IMG/VR virus record: IMGVR_UViG_3300030090_003700
Coordinates: 1 to 64,000 of that record
Source: a virus
Reading direction: 5' to 3' (one strand)
Length of the DNA: 64,000 nt
Shown: positions 36,133 through 44,019 of the stretch, in pieces
Position numbering within the stretch: the stretch's first letter is position 1
Layout of the letters: each line of letters starts with the position of its first letter
Position numbers and translations under genes: made by a program
The notes under the pieces: model-generated
What the model saw: only the letters and a program-made list of their open reading frames with translations
What the model was told of the DNA's origin: nothing
The model's database searches: none

Positions 36133-37854
36133 TTATTCCCAAGGCATTGGTTCCGCATCTAATTCTAGTTGCTCGTGCGGTATAAAGCAACCTGAACGAG
36201 GCTCCCATTTAAAATGAGCTTCAGCTCCGTTCTCTCCGAGATTTTGAAACTTAACTTTAAGGACTTTTGCCTTGACAGTTTTTGCATCATAATCGCGGTG
36301 TACGAGAAGGCCATGATAACTCGCGTCATACCATTCACCTCCCCCTTTGATATTATACATCGTTGGTTCTTCAATTTTTCCTTCACTTGTTTTATACATT
36401 TTAGTAGGGTGAGCAACTATAAATACTAATACATCAAACTTCTTAGCAAAGATTTCAATCTTAGTAAGATATTCCATTGTATATCTATTTACATCTTCAG
36501 ACTTACAATCTACATCTCTAATCTTATTAAATGGGTCTATAACAAGGCATTTAATACCTTTACGCTTAACTAATTCTGCACCTTTACGTAATACTGTTTC
36601 AAGAGTATAACGCTCCATATCGATAAAGAAAAAGTTATCGTTAACGTGTTCTGCTACTTGTTTCCATTTAGCTGAGCCAATATCAGATTTTCGCGGCATG
36701 TCTTGCCATACTTTACGCATTAACTTATGCGCATGTAAATAAGTGGGTGCATTTTCAGGAGATGCAAACGCTGTTTTCCAGCCGTAGTTATTATTATAAC
36801 CTACAACCATTTGGTCAACAAAATCAGACTTACCGCTACTAGGTATACCAGTAACAGTAATAAACTGACCAGTGTAAGTACTGAATATATCATCGAAGTT
36901 TTTGATTCCGATTTGATACCCTTTCCTAAAACCGTTTTGTACAAAGTCCGTAACTTCATGTTCTATATCTTTAAAAGTTGTTACATTTTCTAATGGTACA
37001 GGTCTACATTCAGTAATTGTTTTGGCTAAGTCCTCTTTACCATATTTAAGTAAATATTCATTAGCGTCTTTACAATCAACAAAGTTGGTTAGATAACAGG
37101 TCTCTGCTCCTAGCCTTCTAATTAATTCTGTCTGCAATGCTATACCAGCTTCATCAGCATCTACTGCTAAGATTATCTTTTCTTTATCTTCAAAGTAATC
37201 GATACAATTATCAAGATAATCTAAATTGTTATGGTTTAATGTAGCCCCGTTTGGTACGGATATTACATTATGTATTCCTGCTTCATGATAAGACAGTGCA
37301 TCCATCTCACCTTCAACAATAACACAAGTGTCATAACCCACTATACTATTTAAATTATAAAAGACTTTCTCAGCACCTTTATATAATTTAAAGTGCTTAT
37401 GTCCGTCTCTATATTTTATATTGATAAGTTCATCACCTATCATGTAGTTGAATTTAATTGTGTTTTCAACCTTGCCTGTTTGTGGCATGAATTCTGGGCC
37501 TTCAGATACATTCATTTCTTCTAGTGTATCTTTTGATATGCCTCGCTGTTCAAACCATTCAATTACTTTACTACTAACGGGTTTATGTGTTTTTGTAGAA
37601 TAATCTGGTTTAATATATTCTTTATCACCGCCGCCTTTACGTTGATAAGTATGTAATTGAAATGTTGAGTTACAGTTGTGACAAGTACCAAGACCACGTT
37701 CCCAATCATAACTAGCACATTTTTGTTTCCTGTTTTCAGGCTTACGGTTATGTGAACACAGGGGACAAATCCCCTGCGTTGCACCAACCTTCAAATCATG
37801 CTGGTTAAACTGGTCGATTAAGAATCCATTAATCTCCGTATTGTTTACTTGCAT
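36133..37854 (-). CDS. Bifunctional primase-helicase, T7 gp4-like
   Basis: 573 residues. N-terminal zinc finger CPLC (30/33) and CHNC (58/61) for template recognition. A TOPRIM primase domain follows with VEGEMDAL (Glu181) and AVDADEAG (Asp232, Asp234). The C-terminal RecA-type hexameric helicase has Walker A GIPSSGKS (336-343), a Walker B near KCLVIDPFNK and motif VAHPTKM. This is the layout of T7 gp4 and of Twinkle. It would load at the origin and prime lagging-strand synthesis. The partner DNA polymerase is not in the window. Confidence 0.93.
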   Translation of the reverse strand: MQVNNTEINGFLIDQFNQHDLKVGATQGICPLCSHNRKPENRKQKCASYDWERGLGTCHNCNSTFQLHTYQRKGGGDKEYIKPDYSTKTHKPVSSKVIEWFEQRGISKDTLEEMNVSEGPEFMPQTGKVENTIKFNYMIGDELINIKYRDGHKHFKLYKGAEKVFYNLNSIVGYDTCVIVEGEMDALSYHEAGIHNVISVPNGATLNHNNLDYLDNCIDYFEDKEKIILAVDADEAGIALQTELIRRLGAETCYLTNFVDCKDANEYLLKYGKEDLAKTITECRPVPLENVTTFKDIEHEVTDFVQNGFRKGYQIGIKNFDDIFSTYTGQFITVTGIPSSGKSDFVDQMVVGYNNNYGWKTAFASPENAPTYLHAHKLMRKVWQDMPRKSDIGSAKWKQVAEHVNDNFFFIDMERYTLETVLRKGAELVKRKGIKCLVIDPFNKIRDVDCKSEDVNRYTMEYLTKIEIFAKKFDVLVFIVAHPTKMYKTSEGKIEEPTMYNIKGGGEWYDASYHGLLVHRDYDAKTVKAKVLKVKFQNLGENGAEAHFKWEPRSGCFIPHEQLELDAEPMPWE

Positions 37855-37864
37855 TTAATTTAAT

Positions 37865-38173
37865 TTAAAATGGTAAATCATCTACCGGCTGTGATACTGG
37901 TGCTGCTGCTGCCGGTTGATCTGTTCGAGGTGCAGCTGGTACGTTCTGGTCATTTGTCCAAACAACTTGAACATTACCTAAATAAACTTTAGGTACTTTA
38001 GCATCACGCTCCTCTTTCGTTTGAGCTACTACAACTGGACCTTGATTGCCGAACTGATCGACTTCATCATTAAGGGTAATTGTAATAGGTAAGTACTTTC
38101 CTTTTTTGCCTTCGATAATTTTTGACTTATCTATGTTATTAAGGTTAATACTTGTTTTAATAATACTTGCCAT
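37865..38173 (-). CDS. Single-stranded DNA-binding protein candidate
   Basis: 102 residues. A compact beta-rich body (KSKIIEGKKGKYLPITITL; VYLGNVQVVW) suggests an OB fold, followed by a Pro/Ala-rich linker and the acidic tip VDDLPF, the C-terminal sequence that SSBs use to recruit partners. It lies 10 bp upstream of the primase-helicase gene in the operon. The body is not close to the E. coli SSB, so the call rests on the tail, size and neighbours. Confidence 0.7.
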   Translation of the reverse strand: MASIIKTSINLNNIDKSKIIEGKKGKYLPITITLNDEVDQFGNQGPVVVAQTKEERDAKVPKVYLGNVQVVWTNDQNVPAAPRTDQPAAAAPVSQPVDDLPF

Positions 38174-38352
38174 TATGCGTATTGATTTATTTGGTTAAAC
38201 ATTCTTTGTAACTGTTCTTTATTAGCACCAGTTACTCTTCTGAAATTATCTACAGCTTTCAGGTGATTTTGATTCTTGTAAAAGTTATTTACTGAAGTTT
38301 CTAATCCTGTTACTGAACAAACTTTTGTTTGTATTTTTCTAGTTCTTGCCAT
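38173..38352 (-). CDS. Small protein with possible zinc/HNH-like core
   Basis: 59 residues (MARTRKIQTKVCSVTGLETS VNNFYKNQNH...). A single Cys-containing turn CSVTGLE and the FYKNQNHLKAVDNFRR segment are typical of short phage proteins that often accompany replication genes. Its TAA overlaps the SSB ATG by one base (TAATG). No catalytic site is evident. Confidence 0.55.
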   Translation of the reverse strand: MARTRKIQTKVCSVTGLETSVNNFYKNQNHLKAVDNFRRVTGANKEQLQRMFNQINQYA

Positions 38353-38359
38353 AATTTAA

Positions 38360-39097
38360 TTATAATGTTAAGTTAATAAAATATTGAGATGGGTCAAATC
38401 CATCAGTTTTGTAGAATAAATCGTAAGCTTCTACTGCTCTCTTAACCTTGTCTTTACCTGACTCATAAAAATCAGGTGAACAATCTACTACTGCTATTTG
38501 ATTAGTATTTTTATCAATAACAATAAAACAAAATTCATAACCAAACAAAGTACTGTATATATATGCTTGACTATCGTAATTCCAACGGTAAGCAGAGCGC
38601 CTGAAAGAGTTTATATCTGAGGTAGTCTTTAAATCAATCACAAGTCTTTCATCATGATTAACTATATCAGCCTTACCTTTCCACATAACTCCTTCAAGCT
38701 CCGCAATACCTGGCTTCTCATACTCAACATCAATACCACGAATAAGTCCGCGACATATATCATTTTCCAATACTTTAGTGGTCATCAATTCTATTTTGTC
38801 TACTTCATGCTGTAATAAGCACAGCTCTCCGCCTGACATTTCTTTGTAAGCCTTAGTGTTTCTAGTTGACGAAGGTATTACTCGGTATTTCTTCAACTTA
38901 TCTGGTTCAAGTATAGCGGTGTGAAAATATCCGCCAACAAGAAACGCTGGGCTAGGCTTAGATTGTTCTCCAAGCGCTAAGGGGTTAGTTAATAAAGTTT
39001 TAATGTCACTATTACTTAAATATTGTTTACCAAATTCGCCATAATAGTTTTCATCATCTCTTAACTTTTTAATAACCTCTTCTTTTTTCATTATCAA
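38360..39097 (-). CDS. RecE-like PD-(D/E)XK exonuclease
   Basis: 245 residues (Met1 at 39097; Met3 at 39091 is an equal start). Motifs of the exodeoxyribonuclease VIII / DUF3799 group: VGGYFHTAIL (G-x-x-x-H), KGKADIV, VIDLKTT (catalytic D-x-K) and YDSQAYIY. It should resect duplex ends to give single strands for the ERF protein encoded just upstream, forming a two-part recombination system. The start lies directly at the end of a copy of the recurrent ~40-bp motif. Confidence 0.8.
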   Translation of the reverse strand: MIMKKEEVIKKLRDDENYYGEFGKQYLSNSDIKTLLTNPLALGEQSKPSPAFLVGGYFHTAILEPDKLKKYRVIPSSTRNTKAYKEMSGGELCLLQHEVDKIELMTTKVLENDICRGLIRGIDVEYEKPGIAELEGVMWKGKADIVNHDERLVIDLKTTSDINSFRRSAYRWNYDSQAYIYSTLFGYEFCFIVIDKNTNQIAVVDCSPDFYESGKDKVKRAVEAYDLFYKTDGFDPSQYFINLTL

Positions 39098-39122
39098 ATT
39101 TAGTTCGTGTTACGCTTGTAAT
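39091..39122 (-). promoter_or_regulatory. Recurrent minus-strand motif, copy 1
   Basis: On the minus strand: TTACAAGCGTAACACGAA, then AATTTGATAAT, reaching the start of the exonuclease gene. The 5' part also codes the last residues and stop of ERF. It matches six other copies, all 0-20 bp before minus-strand genes. Confidence 0.55.
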
Positions 39123-39646
39123 AGTTTTTCTTGCTCTGGTGTTAAATCATATTTTGCTTTAATAGCATCTAATTTACCGCCAGCTTTTAAATAATCTACT
39201 GCTTTAGTTATATCACTAAGTTTTTGTTTTATTTTTTGTTTAGCTATAACTTTACCATGATTATTTGTAGCGTCACTATCTTGCGTATCATCGATTAATA
39301 ATAGGTTTCCTAACGCGTACTTTTTAGCATAACTCGACGCCGAACCAAATTGTTGTGGTGTCTGCATACCTTTCTGGTTCAGATCCACACCAACTATCGC
39401 AACAGCAGTTAACTCCATGCCTTTATCGTCAGTTAACTTTGCAGTCGACTGTATAATAGGCATAGGTTCAGTAGCAATTAATTCTTCATTAATTGTAACT
39501 GCAATTCCCAACTCGTCGTTAAACGGTTTAATAGCTTCGAGAATGTCTTCGGCAGAGCGAAAGTAATATTTGCCGAATGAATTAAATCTACTCTTCTTCG
39601 ATTTAAATTTTGTTTGAATTTTTGCTAGTTTCTGGTATATGGTCAT
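39110..39646 (-). CDS. erf: ERF-family single-strand annealing protein
   Basis: 178 residues. The ERF core is visible: YYFRSAEDILEAIKPFNDEL, a beta-hairpin with STAKLTDDKG, and QQFGSASSYAKKYALGNLLL followed by DDTQDSD. ERF proteins anneal complementary strands during phage recombination and genome circularisation or concatemer formation. The C-terminal helical tail probably contacts partners such as the exonuclease or SSB encoded next to it. Confidence 0.85.
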   Translation of the reverse strand: MTIYQKLAKIQTKFKSKKSRFNSFGKYYFRSAEDILEAIKPFNDELGIAVTINEELIATEPMPIIQSTAKLTDDKGMELTAVAIVGVDLNQKGMQTPQQFGSASSYAKKYALGNLLLIDDTQDSDATNNHGKVIAKQKIKQKLSDITKAVDYLKAGGKLDAIKAKYDLTPEQEKLLQA

Positions 39647-39680
39647 AATAATATAATTACATATTTTTAATTAAACTTAA

Positions 39681-39697
39681 ACGGTAATATTTACCGT
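39681..39697. promoter_or_regulatory. Perfect inverted repeat before erf
   Basis: ACGGTAA and TTACCGT flank a TAT centre. It lies 35 bp upstream of the erf start and 4 bp after the sigma-factor stop. No long T-run follows, so an operator is as likely as a terminator. Confidence 0.5.
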
Positions 39698-39700
39698 AAC

Positions 39701-40465
39701 TTAAAGGTAATCAAGCACTTGCGAGGAATCAACGTTATCGATTAGACATTGTATAGCATCACGTTTTATTTGAGAAATACGTACATGAGCTGTGTTTACA
39801 TTAATATCTAATTTAGCCGCAATTTCGTTTGCAGAGTGCTTATCACAGTCAAGACCGTAACTTAATCTAAGTACTTCTTGCTGCTTAAAATCTAAATGCT
39901 TTTTCATTAGTTGTAATAAATAAGCATTGAGTAAATGTATGTTATATGGTTCTGATTTATCAATAACTTGATAAGCCATATTTTCATCATCATTTGGTTT
40001 ATCGTCAATACTTGCAAATACACTATTAAAAAACATTGCAACCATTTTTTCATCTTTTGGGTTGCGTCTTATTTCATTTAGTTTATGTTCAGGAATGCGT
40101 ACGCCGCCTCTATTAATATCTACGGCTCTACGTACGGCTCCTTTAATTCTTTTTGATAGAAATGATTTAATTGTTTTTTCTTGGTCGTCAGACTCAGCTA
40201 AAACAGTTCGGTCTAATTTACTAACCGCTGCTGTAAGCCCCGCCGCACCTTCTTGTAATAAATCATTTATACTTAATACACCTGACGCTTGGTCTGAGGT
40301 GGATTGTTTTCTTGCTAATGTTTCAACTAACGGTAAAAAGTTAATTACTATTTCTTCGTTTGTTAAATACGTATAATCACCGTCAATTGGTTTTCTTACA
40401 CGTTTAACAGCTGCTTCAACTTCTTTCTTGTATCTAACATAATTAGCTATGTTATACTTTCTCAT
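39701..40465 (-). CDS. Phage-encoded sigma-70-family factor
   Basis: 254 residues. Region 2 is recognisable: NFLPLVETLARKQ, INDLLQEGAAGLTAAVSKLD (core-binding 2.1-2.2) and FLSKRIKGAVRRAVD followed by RGGVRIPEH (2.3-2.4 and the start of region 3). Region 4 has QQEVLRLSYGLDCDKHSANE and a helix-turn-helix IAAKLDINVNTAHVRISQIKR, which reads the -35 element. It would direct host RNA polymerase to phage promoters, perhaps the repeated minus-strand motif or late promoters. Its start overlaps the upstream gene by 4 bp (ATGA). Confidence 0.85.
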   Translation of the reverse strand: MRKYNIANYVRYKKEVEAAVKRVRKPIDGDYTYLTNEEIVINFLPLVETLARKQSTSDQASGVLSINDLLQEGAAGLTAAVSKLDRTVLAESDDQEKTIKSFLSKRIKGAVRRAVDINRGGVRIPEHKLNEIRRNPKDEKMVAMFFNSVFASIDDKPNDDENMAYQVIDKSEPYNIHLLNAYLLQLMKKHLDFKQQEVLRLSYGLDCDKHSANEIAAKLDINVNTAHVRISQIKRDAIQCLIDNVDSSQVLDYL

Positions 40466-41079
40466 AATTCTTTATTCAGTATTTCTTTTTCTTGTTTTAA
40501 TTGGTTACCCATATTTCTGTATATGGTTCGTGTAGTACACTTTAATAACTTAGCTAACTTAGCTATAGTTATTTTTTGTTTACTATCGTTTAAATCTATC
40601 ATGCATTGGTATATATCTTCTTCACATATTCTTTTACTTCTACCAATCAATCTTCCAACTATACTTAGCTTTTCACTTAATGATAAACCAGTATAATCTT
40701 TAAATATTACTTTACGTATACGATTACGTGGGGGTTCGCCTCCTTCCATAAACACATCTTTAATTATATCTTTTAATACCTTTTGTTTAATAAAGAATGT
40801 TACAAAACCATTTTCTTTATCTGCTATAAACTTAAATACAGCACCAATATCCATCATTGGAATATCGGGATTTAGGTATTGTAATACAAGCATGTGCCAT
40901 TTCAACGACTTATACGTAGTAATCTTTGCTTTGCTTCTAAATAAACTATAGCATTGATACGTACCTTCCGCGTAGTAATCGTATTGATCAGTACTTTCGG
41001 TAGGCTTATCTGTGATAGGGTCACGTCTATATATTATTCGCCTATCATTTAGCCACTTCATATTTCTTTCATGTGACAT
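40462..41079 (-). CDS. DNA-binding protein with C-terminal helix-turn-helix
   Basis: 205 residues. The C-terminal ~45 hold KITIAKLAKLLKCTTRTIYR, a resolvase/Fis-like helix-turn-helix with a typical TxxTIYR recognition helix. The N-terminal part is unfamiliar (KWLNDRRIIYRRDP; KWHMLVLQYLNPDIPMMDIG). Coupled to the sigma-factor gene by an ATGA overlap, it is probably a co-regulator or anti-/co-sigma partner. A replication initiator is another possibility. Confidence 0.6.
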   Translation of the reverse strand: MSHERNMKWLNDRRIIYRRDPITDKPTESTDQYDYYAEGTYQCYSLFRSKAKITTYKSLKWHMLVLQYLNPDIPMMDIGAVFKFIADKENGFVTFFIKQKVLKDIIKDVFMEGGEPPRNRIRKVIFKDYTGLSLSEKLSIVGRLIGRSKRICEEDIYQCMIDLNDSKQKITIAKLAKLLKCTTRTIYRNMGNQLKQEKEILNKEL

Positions 41080-41093
41080 TTGCTTCTTACTAT

Positions 41094-41201
41094 TTATTTA
41101 TTATTAGCTTTTGTCGCTTTGCGTTTTTTAAATTGTTTTATTGCCGAGGCAATATTTCTATAATTGGTTTCAATTAAATGTTTATATAGTTTTCTTCTCA
41201 T
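41094..41201 (-). CDS. Tiny basic protein
   Basis: 35 residues (MRRKLYKHLIETNYRNIASA, then a Lys/Arg/Ala tail). Very basic and helical. Its ATG overlaps the stop of the upstream frame in an ATGA. The length is too short for certainty. Confidence 0.35.
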   Translation of the reverse strand: MRRKLYKHLIETNYRNIASAIKQFKKRKATKANNK

Positions 41202-41434
41202 TTTCTGTCGTATTTTACATTACCGTACACAATCAATTGTATATCACTATCTTTATACACTGATTTTTCAGGGTAATTTAAGTATCTATTTTTTATTTGT
41301 ATATCTTTATCCAGCGGTAGATTGTAATTTATATATATCGCTGTTACTAGAGACGAATTGATTGCTATCAATAGTATTATAATAAGTTTCGATAACTTCT
41401 CTAGGGACTGTGTTGTAATCGTAAGGTGTTTCAT
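41198..41434 (-). CDS. Small single-span membrane protein
   Basis: 78 residues from the ATG at 41434 (MKHLTITTQSLEKLSK), with LIIILLIAINSSLVTAIYIN as one membrane helix and a hydrophilic tail. It overlaps the next upstream gene by 128 bp, which is large for this genome, and its stop forms an ATGA with the tiny gene after it. The part beyond the overlap is clearly open; a start further in cannot be excluded. Confidence 0.45.
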   Translation of the reverse strand: MKHLTITTQSLEKLSKLIIILLIAINSSLVTAIYINYNLPLDKDIQIKNRYLNYPEKSVYKDSDIQLIVYGNVKYDRK

Positions 41435-41882
41435 TTTTGTTACAGATTTTTCGTTTGTCAATAATATAGTAGCGCCAATAACCGTGTATAGCATTTACCA
41501 TTTTGTATTCGTCTGGCATACACTGTGGTGGGTCTGTCCACTCATAGCTAGTTATATTAGCAGGTGGTGTCGCTAAGAAATCTCTACATTTAATTATAGT
41601 GAGATGCTCTTTACCATATCGTTTAGTATATTCTTTACCCAATGCAATCATATGGTCATATAACCACATATAATTTGGTATAGAAGTTCTACACCATATA
41701 GTTGATGGGTGATTAAGGTGAGCCTGTTTATAAGGTATATGTTGCTTTTGTTCTTGGCTGCCAAACACGTGGTGTGCAGTGCAAAGCATCTGTGCAGACT
41801 CTAATATCATTTTTACTTTATGCTTATCGTAAACATAAGACGCCGCTTTTGCGGGATCGTGGTGTAAGAAAAATATATTCAT
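41307..41882 (-). CDS. Conserved phage protein, HHDPAKAA family
   Basis: 191 residues. Starts MNIFFLHHDPAKAASYVYDK, then KVKMILESAQMLCTAHH, PSTIWCRTSIPNYMWLYDHM and LGKEYTKRYGK. I recall this arrangement from cyanophages and other marine phages, where the protein is conserved but unassigned; a DNA glycosylase label is sometimes attached. The clustered His/Asp/Cys could bind metal. The C-terminal ~30 residues may be less conserved. It overlaps both neighbours (ATGA with the upstream one). Confidence 0.65.
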   Translation of the reverse strand: MNIFFLHHDPAKAASYVYDKHKVKMILESAQMLCTAHHVFGSQEQKQHIPYKQAHLNHPSTIWCRTSIPNYMWLYDHMIALGKEYTKRYGKEHLTIIKCRDFLATPPANITSYEWTDPPQCMPDEYKMVNAIHGYWRYYIIDKRKICNKNETPYDYNTVPREVIETYYNTIDSNQFVSSNSDIYKLQSTAG

Positions 41883-42154
41883 AGTTTTTTTTGTAAATAG
41901 TTAATTCGTTGGTTAATTACTGCAGCTTTTTCATATTCTTCAGTTACTAAATACTCCTGTAATATTAATTTTAGATTTTTTATTTCTTCTTTAATATCGT
42001 CTTCAGGTGTTTTAATACTTTCATATACATCATTATTAATAACATCTAACCCATAAGTTGCAGTTTCTGGGTCTAAAAATTCTTCGTATAAATCTTTTTT
42101 TATACGATTATATAATGCTTGGTATTCTTCCTCGCTCATATTTATATTATCCAT
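41879..42154 (-). CDS. Small acidic protein with UVR-like C-terminus
   Basis: 91 residues, acidic. The end (EYLVTEEYEKAAVINQRIN) matches the UvrB/UvrC C-terminal 'UVR' motif pattern, a short helical hairpin for protein contacts. No nuclease or helicase part is present. It may bind a host protein that has such a motif partner. A copy of the recurrent motif lies just before its start. Confidence 0.5.
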   Translation of the reverse strand: MDNINMSEEEYQALYNRIKKDLYEEFLDPETATYGLDVINNDVYESIKTPEDDIKEEIKNLKLILQEYLVTEEYEKAAVINQRINYLQKKL

Positions 42155-42176
42155 AAGGTTTCGTGTTTAGTCTGTA
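42155..42176 (-). promoter_or_regulatory. Recurrent minus-strand motif, partial copy 2
   Basis: Minus strand: CTACAGACTAAACACGAAAC directly before the ATG at 42154. It keeps the central AACACGAAAC but lacks the TTTGATA half, so it is the weakest copy. Confidence 0.35.
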
Positions 42177-42706
42177 GTTAGTATATCAACTATAGATTGA
42201 GCATTCGCTCTAATTTTATTATACTTAGCTATTTCATCTTTTGTAATTGTATCAACTCCAACATCGCCGAATCTAGTTTTACCATTAGCAAAATCAGTAT
42301 ATCGCATATCATCTTTATATGTCTCTATAATCTTATCAGCTGTTGCTACAAATACACATTGTTCTTTATATCTATCGTGACAAGCAACCATAGTTCTAGC
42401 TTTATCACCAGTCCATATTACATATGTATATTGGTGGTCTACATTATCTACATCGGCATATAAGTAGCAACTGTCGTAATACATATCGTGTACTAATTTT
42501 GCTGCTATTGCTGAGCCGTCTTGTCGGTTATTTACATTTAACCAATTTGCTATTTGTACTGCTTGCCATTCAGGATAACCGTCGTGGTGATGATACATAT
42601 TTACATAGCTGTATTTAGCTACGTTTTCAGGGTGTATAGCAAGTCCGTATGAACTACCTCTTGCATGTCTTCGGTCTACGACCATAATTAAATTTCTAGT
42701 TGCCAT
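42167..42706 (-). CDS. Conserved phage protein with HHDGYP motif
   Basis: 179 residues. MATRNLIMVVD and YVNMYHHHDGYPEWQA mark a family common in phages, with an N-terminal 'TR.NI' and a 'H.DGYP' turn, of unknown activity. The middle has YVIWTGDKARTMVACHDR. It is part of the coupled small-gene run and overlaps the next gene by 11 bp. Confidence 0.6.
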   Translation of the reverse strand: MATRNLIMVVDRRHARGSSYGLAIHPENVAKYSYVNMYHHHDGYPEWQAVQIANWLNVNNRQDGSAIAAKLVHDMYYDSCYLYADVDNVDHQYTYVIWTGDKARTMVACHDRYKEQCVFVATADKIIETYKDDMRYTDFANGKTRFGDVGVDTITKDEIAKYNKIRANAQSIVDILTTD

Positions 42707-42977
42707 ATTCTATATCTTCGTTATTAGTTACCATCCATTCACAATCACCTAATCTGTGACCTGCACCTAATAAAAATGCTTCACAAGATTCATGGTCTGG
42801 ATTCCATTCGTTTTCTTCGTTACATAATGCTCTAACATTATATCTATATACTTTACCATCGTTAAAGTCTAGTACAAATATATATTTAGTACGCTCAAAT
42901 TTTTCTTTACGAGCGTGGTTAATAATATTATGTAATTCACTACCATGTTCTAATTCGTATGCTTTACTGCTATTCAT
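42696..42977 (-). CDS. Small acidic protein, unknown
   Basis: 93 residues. TKYIFVLDFNDGKVYRYNVR forms a probable beta-hairpin, followed by an acidic Cys/His-containing end (HESCEAFLLGAGHRLGDCEW). Such hairpin proteins occur in many phages near early genes. No function recognised. It overlaps both neighbours by about 10 bp. Confidence 0.55.
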   Translation of the reverse strand: MNSSKAYELEHGSELHNIINHARKEKFERTKYIFVLDFNDGKVYRYNVRALCNEENEWNPDHESCEAFLLGAGHRLGDCEWMVTNNEDIEYGN

Positions 42978-43428
42978 CTTCTTCTAATTTATATTCACCA
43001 GTGTCTAATAGTTCTTCTTTCTTTTGGTCAAACAATTCCTCATATACATCAGGCCACCAGTTTTCTAGTTCATAATTAAAATCGTATTCCATATCACTCC
43101 ATAAGTTTGGGTCTACCCATACGTTACAACCAGCAGTTAATTCTTGAACAGCCTGCTCTGACCATTCAGAATAATCTTCATAGTAGTAACCGTCTTGTGA
43201 TACATAAGGTCTAGACTCAAAGGTACACCAATATATATCGTAAGAATCACAGGTCATTTCACTATATATTTTTAAGGTATACTTGTCGTCAATAAAGTCA
43301 CTTGTATTGTCTAGTGTGCCTCCGTATTCTGATTGGATATACTCTAGTAACCAAGGACCATCTGGCTCTTCCATGAAGCCATCTTCATTTAGTTTTTCGA
43401 TGATTATTTCATCAGTTAAAATTTCCAT
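42970..43428 (-). CDS. Acidic protein, unknown
   Basis: 152 residues with a very low pI (many Asp/Glu and Trp/Tyr), for example YYEDYSEWSEQAVQEL and LENWWPDVYEELFD. It lies just 3' of the tRNA and ncRNA and may share their transcript. Acidic aromatic proteins of this kind can act as DNA mimics against host defence enzymes; here that is only a guess from composition. Confidence 0.55.
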   Translation of the reverse strand: MEILTDEIIIEKLNEDGFMEEPDGPWLLEYIQSEYGGTLDNTSDFIDDKYTLKIYSEMTCDSYDIYWCTFESRPYVSQDGYYYEDYSEWSEQAVQELTAGCNVWVDPNLWSDMEYDFNYELENWWPDVYEELFDQKKEELLDTGEYKLEEDE

Positions 43429-43449
43429 AATTAATTGATTTTCAGTTAG

Positions 43450-43524
<75 letters not shown>

Positions 43525-43532
43525 ATAATATT

Positions 43533-44004
43533 TTAGGGTGGTATTGTGCACATACCCACGCTTTCTGAGGTTTCCGTCTTAGCCGTGCACTACTATTTCA
43601 AGCTGTGACTATTCTTAAGTTACCGTCCTTCGTGTGTTACCCTAAGGCATTGCCCATGACTCGGTTAGATTCAGTGTAATACACTCCCGTACGTACCTCG
43701 GCAATTACCCCGTATACATCACATACACCTACTGTTACCACGTCTCGGTCCAGCCTCTGTCTCGGGTCGCTCATAGTGCCTTTGTAAAACCAGTCACTAG
43801 CGGTGCGCCTCTGACATTAATATTTTCGGGGGAAGAAACCCCAGCAGTCTCTTCTCATTACAGGTGATTCACATATCGGCACTTAGTCCCTAATGTGATT
43901 TGCCTTGGGAGTCACCAACCCTTAAACGAGCCATTCACTTATGTGGTGTAACGGAATTTTACCGTACTTGGTTTGAACCACCGTGCTAAACTTGCACACC
44001 CTAA
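43533..44004 (-). ncRNA. Large structured noncoding RNA candidate (~470 nt)
   Basis: No gene of useful size lies here, and G+C is about 47% (hand count, 43561-43980) against ~30% around. On the minus strand the ends pair: TTAGGGTG (44004-43997) with CACCCTAA (43540-43533). Inside are: GTGC/GCAC (43997-43983); ACGG/CCGT (43965-43951); TCACAT/ATGTGA within GGTGA/TCACC (43916-43863); GGGG/CCCC (43842-43828); TAGTG/CACTA with a further CGC/GCG (43802-43768); AGTGT/ACACT (43685-43673); and GGTAT/ATACC (43556-43540), whose loop is the palindrome GTGCAC plus A. It lies directly 5' of the tRNA. Size, phage setting and tRNA neighbour recall GOLLD and ROOL RNAs; membership is untested. Confidence 0.7.
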
Positions 44005-44019
44005 TTAAGTTACTCGTCT

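Noticed and set aside
43969-43980. GGTTCAAACC, a T-arm-like sequence in the ncRNA, as a second tRNA
   Set aside because: No matching acceptor, D-arm or anticodon arm can be built around it; a TCAA tetraloop or a longer pairing explains it.
43525-44010. The GC-rich stretch as fragments of rRNA or a group I/II intron
   Set aside because: No rRNA signature that I know is present, no intron-encoded protein, and no split gene at either side; the ends pair with each other instead.
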